DNA of 64,000 nucleotides from Cryobacterium sinapicolor. GTDB lineage: Bacteria > Actinomycetota > Actinomycetes > Actinomycetales > Microbacteriaceae. A model generated the notes under the pieces. The model searched no databases. It was not told the DNA's origin and saw nothing but the letters and a program-made list of their open reading frames with translations. The position numbers were made by a program, and so were the translations under genes. This document shows, in pieces, positions 31,984-41,280 of this stretch. The stretch is from positions 1 to 64,000 of the forward strand of contig NZ_SOGQ01000083.1 of assembly GCF_004403465.1 (NCBI RefSeq). The letters run 5' to 3'. Positions within the stretch are counted from its first letter, which is position 1, and each line of letters opens with the position of its first letter.

Positions 31984-32879
31984 CTGTTCAGGGCGATGAG
32001 CAGGTCGAGGCTCTCGGCCTCGCGCACCTCGCCGACGATCAGGCGGTCCGGGCGCATCCGCAGCGATTCCTTGATCAGACGGCGCAGGGTGATCTCCCCG
32101 GTTCCCTCGAGGCTGGGCTGGCGGCATTGCATGGCCACGACGTCCCGCGCCGCCAGGTCGAGCTCGAAGGTCTCCTCCACCGTCACGATGCGCTCGTTCT
32201 TGCGTGTGGCCGAGAGCAGGGCGTTGAGCATGGTGGTCTTGCCGGTCTGGGTGGCCCCGGAGACAAGGATGTTCTGCCCGGCCAGCACACACATCCGCAG
32301 AAACTCGGACGACTGCTGGGTGAGCGACCCGAGCCCGACCAACTGGTTCAGGTCACGGATGCGCCGGGTGAACTTGCGAATATTAACGGCCCAATGCTCG
32401 CGCGTGATGTCGGGGATCACGACGTGAAGCCGGGAGCCGTCGGGGAGTGAGGCATCGACGAACGGGGAGGAGAGGTCGACGCGGCGGCCGGACGCCTGCA
32501 GCATCCGTTCGACCAGGTCGCGCACCTCCCGCTCGGTGAGCACCATCGTGGTCAGCTCGGGAACCCCGTCGCGGGCCACGAACACCCGGCTCGGCGCGTT
32601 GATCCAGATCTCCTCGATGCCGGGATCGTCGAGGAACGGCTGCAGCGCCCCGAACCCGGTCAGCGAGGCCACGACCTCGCGCGCTGCCTGCCGTTCGTCG
32701 GCGATCAGCGGCAGGGAGTTGCCGAGCGCCCGCTCGGCGTAGCGCTGCACCTCGTCGCGCACGTACCGCTCGGTGAGCCCGGTGTTCGACGCCAGGTCCA
32801 CGCCGTCGCGCCGTACCCGGGTTCGGACCTGCTCGGTGATGATGCGCACGGCTTCGCTCATTCCTGCATGATCGCCCAT
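31984..32879 (-). pseudogene. cpaF: N-terminal fragment of Tad ATPase CpaF (TadA), cut by provirus
   Basis: About 299 residues of a VirB11/CpaF-type secretion ATPase: helical N-terminus, DPGIEEIWINAPSRVFVARDG, Walker A GATQTGKTT, the Asp/Glu box VEETFEL and Walker B region RMRPDRLIVGEVREAESLDL. The frame then enters provirus DNA and ends at 31836 with 45 unrelated residues. The missing His box and C-terminus are at 16273-16627. The start may be ATG 32879 or ATG 32861 (MSEAVRI); neither has a convincing ribosome site. CpaF powers Flp pilus extension, so the pilus is probably not assembled in this lysogen. No cpaE-like gene precedes it in this window. Confidence 0.9.
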
Positions 32880-32997
32880 CTTCCGAGGCCCACGCCCGAC
32901 TTATCCACAGCCTGCCTGCTGGCCGACGTTTCCGCGCCTGCCCGTCGCCGGTACCGCCGAGACCTGAGAACGGATGTCCCTCAACCGACGCACGAAT

Positions 32998-33093
32998 GTG
33001 GCCAACTCAGGAGATTCCAGTCGGCCAGGCGGCTGCTGCCCGGACCAGTGCGGCAGTAGACCGCGCGCCCGGAGAATCTCCTGAGTTAGCCAC
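32998..33093. repeat. 96-bp palindromic element, copy 1
   Basis: Left arm GTGGCCAACTCAGGAGATTC (from 32998) and right arm ending GAGTTAGCCAC (to 33093) are inverted repeats of about 21 bases with two mismatches, enclosing about 54 bases. A related 98-bp element with the same GTGGCTAACTC termini is at 57744-57841. It lies in the 619-base stretch without intact genes between cpaF and tRNA-Leu, together with the LysR remnant. Confidence 0.75.
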
Positions 33094-33172
33094 GGAACAG
33101 CGCGGCGTCGGCCTCAGCGGGCCGACCAGCCGCCGTCCCTCGTGTAGCTGGCCCAGGCGACTCGTCCCATCC

Positions 33173-33445
33173 ATGCGGGCCTCGCTCAGCTCCACCAACG
33201 TGTTCGTGCACGTCGAGACCACCCCGGCCGGAGCGGGAATCGGCTTCCTGCCCTGTTTCATCGGCGATCAGCAGCCCGACCTGGTGCGCCTGTTGCCGGA
33301 GCAGTTCCAGGAACTGCTTCAGTACTGGATGGTCCTCCGTCAGGAATCCCTGCACCAGCCGGCGGTCGCGGCCGTGGTCGCCGCGCTCCGAGCAGGGACG
33401 TCTGCGTTCACGGAGTCTCTGCTCGGTGCCGCGTCCACCCGCTGA
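33173..33445 (+). pseudogene. C-terminal remnant of a LysR-type regulator
   Basis: About 90 residues resembling the end of the LysR substrate domain: NVFVHVETTPAGAGIGFLPC, then PDLVRLLPEQFQELLQYWMV and a helical end. The expected ~200 upstream residues, including the helix-turn-helix, are absent; upstream DNA is the palindromic element. So it is a decayed 5'-truncated gene. The frame has no own ribosome site. Confidence 0.6.
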
Positions 33446-33498
33446 CCGGCACGTTCACGGGCGGGCCACTCCCGCGAAGTACACTGGGAGTGCACCTC

Positions 33499-33580
33499 GC
33501 GGGAGTGGTGAAATTGGCAGACACGCAGGATTTAGGTTCCTGTGCTTTCGAGCGTGGGGGTTCAAGTCCCCTCTCCCGCA
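33499..33580 (+). tRNA. tRNA-Leu(TAG)
   Basis: 82 bases with a class II long variable arm (GTGCTTTCGAGCGTG region). Acceptor GCGGGAG pairs with CTCCCGC; anticodon stem CAGGA/TCCTG encloses TTTAGGT with anticodon TAG. CCA is not encoded. TACACT (33480-33485) could be its -10. The next gene's ATG begins one base after the tRNA end. Confidence 0.95.
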
Positions 33581-33581
33581 C

Positions 33582-34256
33582 ATGAGTCACCTGTCGGCCC
33601 TGGACGGCCAATTGAACGAACTGCTGGCGAGTACCGGCGTCGTGCTTTTCTACCTGCTCATCTGGGCCCTCGTCTTCGCCGGAACGGCGGTGTTCCTCGG
33701 GGTCTTCATCCCGTTCATCACCGGCGACTCCCTGCTCTTCGGCTCGGGCCTGGTGGCCGCCTCCACGCCGAGCCTGAGCATCGCCGTCCTGGCCGTCGGC
33801 ACCGGCATCGCCGCGTTCCTCGGCGACCAGGTCGGATTCCTGCTCGGCCGCCACTACGGCCGCTCCTACCTGGACCGCCACGGCGGCCGCCGCACCCGCA
33901 CGGCCATCACCAAGACGGAGGCCTTCTACCGCAAATACGGCTGGTGGTCGGTGGTCGTCGCCCGGTTCATGCCGTGGGGCCGGGTCTTCGTGCCGGTGGT
34001 CGCGGGCGTCGGCCGCATGAACTACTACAAGTTCCTGACCAGCAATCTGGTCGGCGCCCTGGCCTGGGGCGTTGGCCTCACCCTGACCGGGTACTACGCC
34101 GCCGCAATCCCCGGTGTGAAAAACGCGGCCTACGTCATCGCCGGCGTCTTCATCACCGCCTCGATCATCTTCGGCGTGCGCACTTTACTCGCCGATCGCG
34201 CCCAGAATCGGCTGGATGCCCGCAGCGCGCTCATCGACGACCCGTCCACCTCCTAG
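33582..34256 (+). CDS. DedA-family membrane protein
   Basis: 224 residues with the DedA (SNARE-associated/VTT) core: FIPFITGDSLLFGSGLVA, GDQVGFLLGRHYGR, then ARFMPWGRVFVPVVAGVGRMNYYKFL. DedA proteins are membrane transporters or flippases implicated in undecaprenyl phosphate recycling and membrane homeostasis. The ATG is one base past the tRNA-Leu 3' end, so tRNA processing would leave an essentially leaderless message. A second DedA gene follows. Confidence 0.85.
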   Translation: MSHLSALDGQLNELLASTGVVLFYLLIWALVFAGTAVFLGVFIPFITGDSLLFGSGLVAASTPSLSIAVLAVGTGIAAFLGDQVGFLLGRHYGRSYLDRHGGRRTRTAITKTEAFYRKYGWWSVVVARFMPWGRVFVPVVAGVGRMNYYKFLTSNLVGALAWGVGLTLTGYYAAAIPGVKNAAYVIAGVFITASIIFGVRTLLADRAQNRLDARSALIDDPSTS

Positions 34257-34389
34257 ACCCAGAAGGCAGGAAGGGCGGAAGGGCCACGGCAGGCCCACGG
34301 CGCACTGTCGGAAAACCGCGTTAGCCTGTAACAGAGCACAGTGATCCCGCCGCCCGGCCGATCTGACCGACGCCCACAGGAGATTCTTA

Positions 34390-35154
34390 GTGATTGACAC
34401 CGCACTGCTTCCCATGGCAGTCATCCCCTGGCTCGACCCGGAAATGCTAATCGACGGTTTCGGCCCCTGGGCCCTCTTGGGCGTCTGCGCGATCGTCTTC
34501 GCCGAGACCGGCCTACTGGTGGGGTTCCTCCTTCCCGGGGACACCCTGCTGGTCATCACCGGCCTGCTGACCTTCGCCGGAGTCATCCAGATCGACATCT
34601 GGTGGGTGGCCCTCGCCATCGGCTTCTCGGCCTTCCTCGGCGGTGAGGTCGGCTACCTGATCGGTCACAAATTCGGCCCGAGAGTGTTCGAGCGCAAAGA
34701 ATCCGGCCTGTTCAGCATCAAAAACGTCGAGCGCACGAACGCGTTCTTCGTTCGTTTCGGTGGCGTGGCCGTCATCGTGGCCCGCTTCGTTCCGATCGTG
34801 CGCACCTTCGCCCCGGTGGCGGCCGGCGTCGGCCACATGGATTACCGCAAATACTCGCTCTACAACCTGATCGGGGCTCTTCTCTGGGGCACCGGCCTCA
34901 CTTACTTCGGTTTCTTCCTCGGCTACATACCGCCCGTCGCGGATTTCGTGCAGAACTACATCGACCTCATCCTGATCGGCGCGGTCGTCGTCACCTTGAT
35001 CCCCACCGTCTTCCACTATCTGCAGACCGCGTCCAAGGCCCGCCGGGACACGCGCGCCGGGCTGACCGTCCAAACCGGAAGCCTTGCCCTCGACGCCGAC
35101 ACCTTCGAGGACATCCCCGAGCACAAGCGCGACGACCACAAGCACGACCTCTGA
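34390..35154 (+). CDS. DedA-family membrane protein
   Basis: 254 residues, GTG start with AGGAG ten bases upstream. DedA core: ETGLLVGFLLPGDTLL, FLGGEVGYLIGHKFG, and VARFVPIVRTFAPVAAGVGHM with the conserved Arg and Pro. The C-terminal ~45 residues are charged and hydrophilic (PEHKRDDHKHDL). This is the longer, classical DedA form, paralogous to the gene 134 bases upstream. A 15-bp tandem repeat starts at its stop codon. Confidence 0.9.
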   Translation: MIDTALLPMAVIPWLDPEMLIDGFGPWALLGVCAIVFAETGLLVGFLLPGDTLLVITGLLTFAGVIQIDIWWVALAIGFSAFLGGEVGYLIGHKFGPRVFERKESGLFSIKNVERTNAFFVRFGGVAVIVARFVPIVRTFAPVAAGVGHMDYRKYSLYNLIGALLWGTGLTYFGFFLGYIPPVADFVQNYIDLILIGAVVVTLIPTVFHYLQTASKARRDTRAGLTVQTGSLALDADTFEDIPEHKRDDHKHDL

Positions 35155-35212
35155 ACTCTTCAACACTGAACTCTTCAACACCGGGCTCTTCAACACCGGG
35201 CTCTTCAACACC
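35153..35212. repeat. 15-bp tandem repeat, four units
   Basis: Four units of the form GAACTCTTCAACACT / GGGCTCTTCAACACC, beginning within the TGA stop of the DedA gene. The units differ only at the first two and last bases. No spacers, so not a CRISPR array. It occupies the gap between the DedA gene and the end of the convergent metal-transporter gene. Confidence 0.9.
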
Positions 35213-35235
35213 GGAGCCGATCAACCCCCGGGCCG

Positions 35236-36147
35236 CTACCGGTGCCGGTTCTCCTCGTGCGCGGCATGCTCGGCCGGCTCCAGCTGGAACGTGGAGTGGT
35301 CCACGTCGAAGTGGTCTGCCAGGCAGGCGGAGAGATCATCGAGCAGTGCGCCGGAGCCGCCCGAGCTCAGCACCGCCGGTTCGACCACGACATGGGCGCT
35401 GAAGACGTGGGCGCCGGAGGTGATCATCCAGACGTGCACATCGTGCACCGCCACCACGCCCCTCGTCTCGAGCAGGTGCCGCCGGATCTCCGCGACGTCG
35501 GTGTCGGCCGGCACCGATTCACTCAGCACCCGCACCACGTCGCGCAGCAACACGTAGGCCCGAGGTGCGATCATACCGGCGATGACCAGCGAAGCGATCG
35601 CATCCGCCTGCACGAAGCCCGTCAGAAGGATGACCCCGGCCGCCACGATGACTGCCACTGAGCCCAGCGTGTCGCCGAGCACCTCGAGGTAGGCGCCGCG
35701 CATATTGATCGACGACCCGGCAGCCGGGCGCAGCAGGAGCAGAGCCGTGATGTTGGCGAGGAGGCCGAGCACGGCCACGGCCAGCATGGGGGCCGCCCGC
35801 ACCTCGCTGCCGCCGGCGTCGACCAGCCGGCCGACGGCGCCGATCACGACGGCGATGGCCACCCCCACCAGGATGAGCCCGTTCAGCAGGGCGCCGAACA
35901 CCTCGGCCCGCTGGTAGCCGAAAGTCTGCCGGTCGGTGGCCGGCCGGGCCGCCACCACGGTGGCCGTCAGAGCGATGATCAGGCCTGCGAGGTCGGAGAA
36001 CATGTGCCCGGCGTCCGCCAACAGAGCCAGGGAGCCGGTCAGCCAGGCGCCGACGACCTCCACGACGAGCACCGTGGAGACGATCCCGATCGCGACCGAC
36101 AGGCGCACACGGTTCGTGTGCGAGGTGTGCGCGTGATCGTGACCCAT
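35236..36147 (-). CDS. Cation diffusion facilitator (CzcD/ZnT-like)
   Basis: 303 residues, six membrane helices and a C-terminal cytoplasmic domain. The N-terminus is His-rich (MGHDHAHTSHTN). The TM2 metal site is ADAGHMFSDLAG (HxxxD). In TM5 the usual HxxxD reads EVLGDTLGS, with Glu in the first position. The C-terminal domain has VHDVHVWMITSG and the end is again His-rich. It exports Zn2+, Co2+ or Cd2+ in exchange for protons; the metal is not determined. Confidence 0.9.
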   Translation of the reverse strand: MGHDHAHTSHTNRVRLSVAIGIVSTVLVVEVVGAWLTGSLALLADAGHMFSDLAGLIIALTATVVAARPATDRQTFGYQRAEVFGALLNGLILVGVAIAVVIGAVGRLVDAGGSEVRAAPMLAVAVLGLLANITALLLLRPAAGSSINMRGAYLEVLGDTLGSVAVIVAAGVILLTGFVQADAIASLVIAGMIAPRAYVLLRDVVRVLSESVPADTDVAEIRRHLLETRGVVAVHDVHVWMITSGAHVFSAHVVVEPAVLSSGGSGALLDDLSACLADHFDVDHSTFQLEPAEHAAHEENRHR

Positions 36148-36239
36148 GCCTCCACGCTATGGCCGTCGGCACCCGGCCGCCAGTTCAGCCGCCAGTTGGG
36201 AATGAGTGCCGTTCTCAGCAGGGCGGGCGGATGCGCCGT

Positions 36240-36830
36240 TCAGGCTTCCAGCAGCGTCTCCAGCACCGGAATCAGTTTGCCGAACGCCCTCGCCCGGTGG
36301 CTGTGCTCGTTCTTCACGTTGGCGGTCAGCTCGGCGGCCGAGATCGCGTAGCCGTCGGGCAGGAAGATCGGGTCGTAGCCGAAGCCGCCGGCACCGCTGG
36401 GCTGGGTCAGGATCTGCCCGGGCCATTCTCCGGTCACGTGCCATTCCGTGCCGTCGGGCATGGCCAAAGCGGCGACGCAGGCGAAGTGTCCCCCGCGGTG
36501 CTCGGCTGCGACATCGCCCAGCTGCCAGAGCAGCAGCTGCAGGTTCCGATCGGAGTCCCGAGCGGGCCCGGCCCACCGGGCCGAGAAGATACCGGGCGAG
36601 CCGCCGAGCACGTCCACGCAGATGCCGGAGTCGTCGGCGATGGCCGGCAGACCGGTGTGCGCCGCGGCGGCTCGCGCCTTGATCAGAGCGTTCTCGGCGA
36701 AGGTGACGCCGTCTTCGACCGGCTCGGGTCCGTCGTAGGCCAGCACCTCGAGGCCGGGGAGCCTCGGTGCGAGGATGCGCCGCAGCTCCTCGACCTTATG
36801 CGGGTTGTGGGTGGCGAGAACGACCTGCAT
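36240..36830 (-). CDS. rdgB: Non-canonical purine NTP pyrophosphatase (RdgB/HAM1)
   Basis: 196 residues matching the family from end to end: VVLATHNPHKVEELRRIL at the N-terminus (substrate and metal site), TFAENALIKARAAA, ADDSGICVDVLGG and GAGGFGYDPIFLP. It hydrolyses dITP, ITP and XTP to monophosphates and keeps damaged purines out of DNA. Starts four bases after the rph stop; last gene of the murI-rph-rdgB operon. Confidence 0.95.
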   Translation of the reverse strand: MQVVLATHNPHKVEELRRILAPRLPGLEVLAYDGPEPVEDGVTFAENALIKARAAAAHTGLPAIADDSGICVDVLGGSPGIFSARWAGPARDSDRNLQLLLWQLGDVAAEHRGGHFACVAALAMPDGTEWHVTGEWPGQILTQPSGAGGFGYDPIFLPDGYAISAAELTANVKNEHSHRARAFGKLIPVLETLLEA

Positions 36831-36834
36831 GGCT

Positions 36835-37569
36835 CTAACGCCCCAGCGCGCTCTTCTGGAACTCGGTCAGGGAGATCGTCCCGGCCAGCGCCAGGTCGAG
36901 CAGCGAGTTCAGTTCCGTGCGGTCGAAGGGCGCGGCCTCGGCCGTACCCTGCACCTCCACGAAGAGGCCACGGCCGGTGACGACCACGTTCATGTCGGTC
37001 TCGGCGCGCGAGTCCTCCGTGTAGGCCAGGTCGAGCATGGGCTTGCCGCCCACGATGCCCACCGAGATCGCTGCGACGCTGTCGGTCAGGGGCTGCGCCT
37101 TCTGACCGAGGAACTTCTTCTCCCGGCCCCACTCGAGGGCGTCGGCGAGGGCCACGTAGGCGCCAGTGATCGCCGCGGTGCGGGTGCCGCCATCGGCCTG
37201 TAGCACGTCGCAGTCCAGCACAATGGTGTTCTCACCCAGGGCCTTCATATCGACCACGGCGCGCAGGCTGCGTCCCACCAGTCGGCTGATCTCGTGCGTG
37301 CGGCCGCCGATGCGGCCCTTGACCGATTCGCGGTCCATCCGGGAGTCGGTGGAGCGCGGCAGCATGGAGTACTCGGCGGTGACCCAGCCCTTGCCCTTGC
37401 CGGCCATCCAACGCGGCACCCCGTTGGTGAACGAGGCCGTGCAGAGCACCTTGGTGCGCCCGAACGAGATCAGGGCAGATCCCTCGGCCTGGTCGCTCCA
37501 CCCGCGCTCGATCGTGACGGGACGCAGCTGGTCGTTCGTTCGTCCGTCTACGCGCACGGTGTCGGTCAC
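36835..37569 (-). CDS. rph: Ribonuclease PH
   Basis: 244 residues with the RNase PH signatures: [30 protein letters not shown] and [23 protein letters not shown] with the catalytic Asp. It is a phosphate-dependent exonuclease that trims tRNA 3' ends. GTG start overlapping the murI stop by four bases (GTGA). The murI-rph-rdgB order is conserved in actinobacteria. Confidence 0.96.
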   Translation of the reverse strand: MTDTVRVDGRTNDQLRPVTIERGWSDQAEGSALISFGRTKVLCTASFTNGVPRWMAGKGKGWVTAEYSMLPRSTDSRMDRESVKGRIGGRTHEISRLVGRSLRAVVDMKALGENTIVLDCDVLQADGGTRTAAITGAYVALADALEWGREKKFLGQKAQPLTDSVAAISVGIVGGKPMLDLAYTEDSRAETDMNVVVTGRGLFVEVQGTAEAAPFDRTELNSLLDLALAGTISLTEFQKSALGR

Positions 37570-38429
37570 GGGGTCTCCTTGAGGTTGGGATGCGATGCGG
37601 CGAACTCGGCAAGCTCGCTCAAATTGAAGGCCCCGGTCTCGACCAGGTCGACACGGCCGATTTCCGGCCCGATCAATCGGTGGGCCAGATGCAGGAAAGC
37701 CTCGGCACTGTCGCCGGTGGCCTCGTACCGGTAGCTGGGTGGCGCCTGCACGGTACGTTCCAGGCTCTGGCTCACGAGCAGCCGGTACACGTCGTTGGCC
37801 GTCTCGGTGTCGCTGGAGACGAGGGTCACGGTGTCCCCCATCACGTAGGAGATGGCCCCGCGCAGGAACGGGTAGTGCGTGCAGCCGAGAACGAGAGTGT
37901 CGACATCCGCGGCCCGCAGAGGAGCGAGGTAGCCCTCGGCCACCGAGAGGAGTTCGTCGCCCGTCGTGATTCCCGCCTCGACGAATTCGACAAACCGCGG
38001 GCAGGCCTGGGTCAGGAGCGTGATGTCCGTGGCCGCGGCGAACGCGTCGTCGTAGGCGCGCGACTTGACCGTTCCGAGGGTGCCGATCACGCCGACGCGG
38101 TTGTTCCGAGTGGTGCGCACGGCGCGGCGCACCGCCGGCTGGATGACCTCGACGACGGGAACGCTGTAGCGCTCTCGGGCATCGCGGAGCATCGCGGCCG
38201 AAGCCGTGTTGCAGGCGATGACCAGCATTTTCACGCCTTGGGCGACCAGGTCGTCGAGAACGTCAAGGGCGAAGCCGCGCACATCCGCGATCTTCTTCGG
38301 GCCATACGGGGAATGCGCGGTGTCTCCGATATAGAGGATCGATTCATTGGGCAGCTGATCCTTGATCGCCCGGGCGACAGTCAGGCCGCCCACTCCGGAA
38401 TCGAAGATTCCAATCGGTGCATCCGTCAC
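37566..38429 (-). CDS. murI: Glutamate racemase
   Basis: 287 residues: [18 protein letters not shown] (Asp-Ser motif), ACNTASAA with the first catalytic Cys, and LGCTHYPFL with the second Cys. It makes D-glutamate for peptidoglycan. GTG at 38429 fits the family N-terminus ([11 protein letters not shown]); the longer open frame upstream lacks conservation. First gene of the operon with rph and rdgB. Confidence 0.95.
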   Translation of the reverse strand: MTDAPIGIFDSGVGGLTVARAIKDQLPNESILYIGDTAHSPYGPKKIADVRGFALDVLDDLVAQGVKMLVIACNTASAAMLRDARERYSVPVVEVIQPAVRRAVRTTRNNRVGVIGTLGTVKSRAYDDAFAAATDITLLTQACPRFVEFVEAGITTGDELLSVAEGYLAPLRAADVDTLVLGCTHYPFLRGAISYVMGDTVTLVSSDTETANDVYRLLVSQSLERTVQAPPSYRYEATGDSAEAFLHLAHRLIGPEIGRVDLVETGAFNLSELAEFAASHPNLKETP

Positions 38430-38572
38430 GACAATCGAGCTTAGTCGGAATCCCTGTCCCTCACCCGTGTGCGCCGGACGTCCGGTCCGACGCGGCCGAG
38501 TGTTGCCCCTTTTTCTGAGATTGACGGCACATTCCCAGTCTCGCCGAAGCGGTTCGATCACGTTCCGATCGG

Positions 38573-38606
38573 GGAATATGGCCGTAACTACACTCGGAAT
38601 ATGGCC
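38573..38606. promoter_or_regulatory. Direct repeat GGAATATGGCC between murI and fabF
   Basis: GGAATATGGCC occurs at 38573-38583 and 38596-38606, a 23-base period (about two helical turns), 66 bases upstream of the fabF start in the divergent intergenic region. The spacing suggests an operator for a DNA-bending or dimeric regulator. No regulator is identified. Confidence 0.3.
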
Positions 38607-38671
38607 CCCGCCAACCGACGGATGCCGCACCAGAATTTTCGTCACATTCGTCGTTTGAGGAGATGATCACC

Positions 38672-39904
38672 GTGAATGATCGAGTCGTAATCACTGGGCT
38701 GGGCGCACTGACCCCTCTGGGCAACAATTGGCGCGACACCTGGTCTGGCCTCATCGGCGGGCGCAGCGGCGTGGCCCGGATCACCCAGTTCGATCCATCC
38801 GGCCTACCGACACAGTTCGCAGGTGAGGTGAAGAACTTTGTTCCGGGCGATCACATGACGGTGAAGCAGGTCAAGCGCGCCTCACGCGCTTCGCAGCTCG
38901 CAATCGCCGCGGCCCGCGAGGCGGTGGCGGATGCCGGTTTCGGTGCCTCCATGGAAGGCATCGACACTGCGGTCGTCGTCAACAGTGCCGTCAGCGGTTT
39001 CGCGGAGATCCAGGAGGCCACCGAGCTCGTCAACGCCGGCGACTCCCGGCGCATCCCGCCGCGCTTCGTGCCCTCGGCCCTGCTGAACATGGCCGCCTGC
39101 GAGGTCGCGATCGACCTCGGCATCCACGGACCGGTCAACGCGAGCGCCCTGGCCTGCGCCAGCGGTGCCTACGCGCTCCTCGAGGCACGCACCATGCTCG
39201 TCATGGGAGACGCGGACGTCGTCATCGCCGGCGGTGTCGAGGCGGCGATCACTCCCGTCATGTTCGCTGGCCTGAACGCCATGCACGCGGCGTCCAAGAA
39301 CAACGATTCCCCCGCCGAGGCCAGCCGCCCCTTCGACGCCGACCGCAACGGTCTCGTCTTCGGCGAAGGCGCGGTCGTCTTTGTGATGGAACTCCTCTCC
39401 CACGCCCGCGCCCGCGGCGCACAGATCTATGCGGAGGTGCTGGGGGGAGCCCTCACCAGCGACGGCCACAGCATCGTCGCGCCCGAACCCACCGGCAAGT
39501 TCGCCAGCCTGGCCATGACCCGTGCCCTGATCAAGTCGAAGCTCAACCCGAGCGACATCGACATGATCTGCGCCCACGGCACGTCCACCCAGGCCAACGA
39601 CCGCGCCGAGACGTCGGCCATCCGACAGGCACTCGGGAACGCTGCCGACTCCATCGCGGTCACCGCCCCCAAGTCGATGACGGGCCACATGATCGGCGCC
39701 GCGGGTGCCCTCTCCGGCCTGCTCTGCGCCCTGTCGGTCCGCACCGGCATCATCCCGCCCACGATCAACTACACGACCCCCGATCCTGACTGCACGCTCG
39801 ACTACGTGCCGCGGGTCGCCCGGGAGAAGCCGGTGAAGTTCGCCCTGGCGAACGCGTTCGGCTTCGGCGGCCAGAACTGCATCGTCGCCTTCGGGGCGCT
39901 GTAG
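38672..39904 (+). CDS. fabF: 3-oxoacyl-ACP synthase II (KAS II)
   Basis: 410 residues. Catalytic Cys in SALACASGAYAL, His in CAHGTSTQAND and second His in KSMTGHMIGAAGA: the Cys-His-His triad of elongating ketosynthases. Start GTG 38672 is chosen because GAGGAG lies nine bases upstream; the ATG at 38663 would sit right on it. It elongates acyl-ACP in fatty-acid synthesis. It stands alone here rather than in a fabD-fabH-acpP cluster, so it could also be a specialised paralogue. Confidence 0.92.
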   Translation: MNDRVVITGLGALTPLGNNWRDTWSGLIGGRSGVARITQFDPSGLPTQFAGEVKNFVPGDHMTVKQVKRASRASQLAIAAAREAVADAGFGASMEGIDTAVVVNSAVSGFAEIQEATELVNAGDSRRIPPRFVPSALLNMAACEVAIDLGIHGPVNASALACASGAYALLEARTMLVMGDADVVIAGGVEAAITPVMFAGLNAMHAASKNNDSPAEASRPFDADRNGLVFGEGAVVFVMELLSHARARGAQIYAEVLGGALTSDGHSIVAPEPTGKFASLAMTRALIKSKLNPSDIDMICAHGTSTQANDRAETSAIRQALGNAADSIAVTAPKSMTGHMIGAAGALSGLLCALSVRTGIIPPTINYTTPDPDCTLDYVPRVAREKPVKFALANAFGFGGQNCIVAFGAL

Positions 39905-39956
39905 GCCCTCTCCCCCGGCAAGAACGCGTACCGGTCGGGGCGGATAAGCTCTCCGG

Positions 39957-41279
39957 GTGACCGAATCCTCAGCATTCCGCACCGACCGGTACGAACTGAC
40001 CATGGTGGATGCCGCCATCCAAAGCGGAACCGCCGGTCGGGAGTGCCAGTTCGAGGCGTTCGCCCGGCGCCTCCCCTCCGGCCGCCGCTACGGCATCGTG
40101 GCCGGTACCGGACGCCTGCTCGATCTCATCAGGGCCTTCCGGTTCACGGATGTCGAACTCACCTGGCTCCGGGACAACAGGGTCGTGCGCGAGCCCACCC
40201 TCAACTGGCTCGCCGACTACGCGTTCCGCGGCACCATCTGGGGCTACCAGGAGGGCGAGGCTTACTTCCCGGGCTCTCCCCTGATCACGGTGGACGGCAC
40301 CTTCGCCGAGTGCGTAATCCTCGAGACCCTCATCCTGAGCGTGCTCAATTACGATAGCTCCGTCGCCAGCGCGGCCGCACGGATGGTGTCGGTCAGCCTG
40401 GGCCGCCCGCTCGCCGAAATGGGTTCGCGCCGCACGGGCGAGTACTCCGGCGTCGCCGCGGCCCGGGCCGCCTACATTGCCGGTTTCGCCTCGACCAGCA
40501 ACCTCGAGGCCGGCCGCAGCTGGGGTGTTCCGACGATGGGCACGGCCGCCCACTCCTTCACCCTCCTGCACGACAGTGAGGAAGACGCCTTCCGCGCTCA
40601 GGTCGCCGCCTTCGGTCCGGCGACCACTCTGCTCGTCGACACCTTCGACGTCGTGAAGGGCATCGACCTGGCCGTCAAGGTGGCCGGCCCGGCCCTCGGG
40701 TCGATCCGGATCGACTCCGGAGACCTGCCCACCATGGTCGCGGAAGCCCGCGCCCAGCTCGACTCCCTTGGTGCGGTCAACACGCACATCACGGTCACCA
40801 GCGACCTCGACGAGTTCTCCATCGCCGCACTGTCCGCGTCGCCCGTGGACGCCTTCGGCGTTGGCACCTCGGTCGTGACCGGATCGGGGTCACCCGCCGC
40901 GGGGATGGTCTACAAACTCGTCGCGCACCGCGACAGCGCCGGAGACTGGGTGAATGTCGCCAAGACGTCGCCCGCGAAGGCGTCGGTCGGCGGCCGCAAG
41001 AGGGCCGTGCGACGGCTTGACGCCGCGGGGATCGCCCGCGCCGAGGTCATCCTGATCGACGGTGATCCGGCCGCTGACATCCCGTCCGCCGCCACCTCGG
41101 GTCGGGACCGCGCTCTGCTGGTGCCCCTGATCACCGACGGCGTGATCGACGAACGCCATCTCGGACCGGCCGGCACGACACGTGCCCGCGCGCACCACGC
41201 ATCCGTTATGCAGGAACTACCGATCGAGGCCTTCCGCCTCGGGCGCGGCGACCCCGTCATCCCGACCCTGTACCGGTAG
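39957..41279 (+). CDS. pncB: Nicotinate phosphoribosyltransferase
   Basis: 440 residues. Family motifs: TDRYELTMVDAA at the N-terminus, AEMGSRRTGEYSGVAAARAA (substrate loop), PTMGTAAHSF with the phosphorylated His, and SIRIDSGDLPTMV. It converts nicotinate plus PRPP to nicotinate mononucleotide in NAD salvage. GTG start. A 14-bp tandem repeat begins right after the stop. Confidence 0.95.
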   Translation: MTESSAFRTDRYELTMVDAAIQSGTAGRECQFEAFARRLPSGRRYGIVAGTGRLLDLIRAFRFTDVELTWLRDNRVVREPTLNWLADYAFRGTIWGYQEGEAYFPGSPLITVDGTFAECVILETLILSVLNYDSSVASAAARMVSVSLGRPLAEMGSRRTGEYSGVAAARAAYIAGFASTSNLEAGRSWGVPTMGTAAHSFTLLHDSEEDAFRAQVAAFGPATTLLVDTFDVVKGIDLAVKVAGPALGSIRIDSGDLPTMVAEARAQLDSLGAVNTHITVTSDLDEFSIAALSASPVDAFGVGTSVVTGSGSPAAGMVYKLVAHRDSAGDWVNVAKTSPAKASVGGRKRAVRRLDAAGIARAEVILIDGDPAADIPSAATSGRDRALLVPLITDGVIDERHLGPAGTTRARAHHASVMQELPIEAFRLGRGDPVIPTLYR

Positions 41280-41280
41280 A

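Noticed and set aside
33499-33580. tRNA-Leu as attachment site of the provirus
   Set aside because: The repeated core and the cpaF frame place the right end at 31983; no tRNA fragment is found at the left end.
35153-35212. Possible CRISPR array
   Set aside because: 15-bp units are directly adjacent without spacers; it is a minisatellite. The same applies to 41281-41350.
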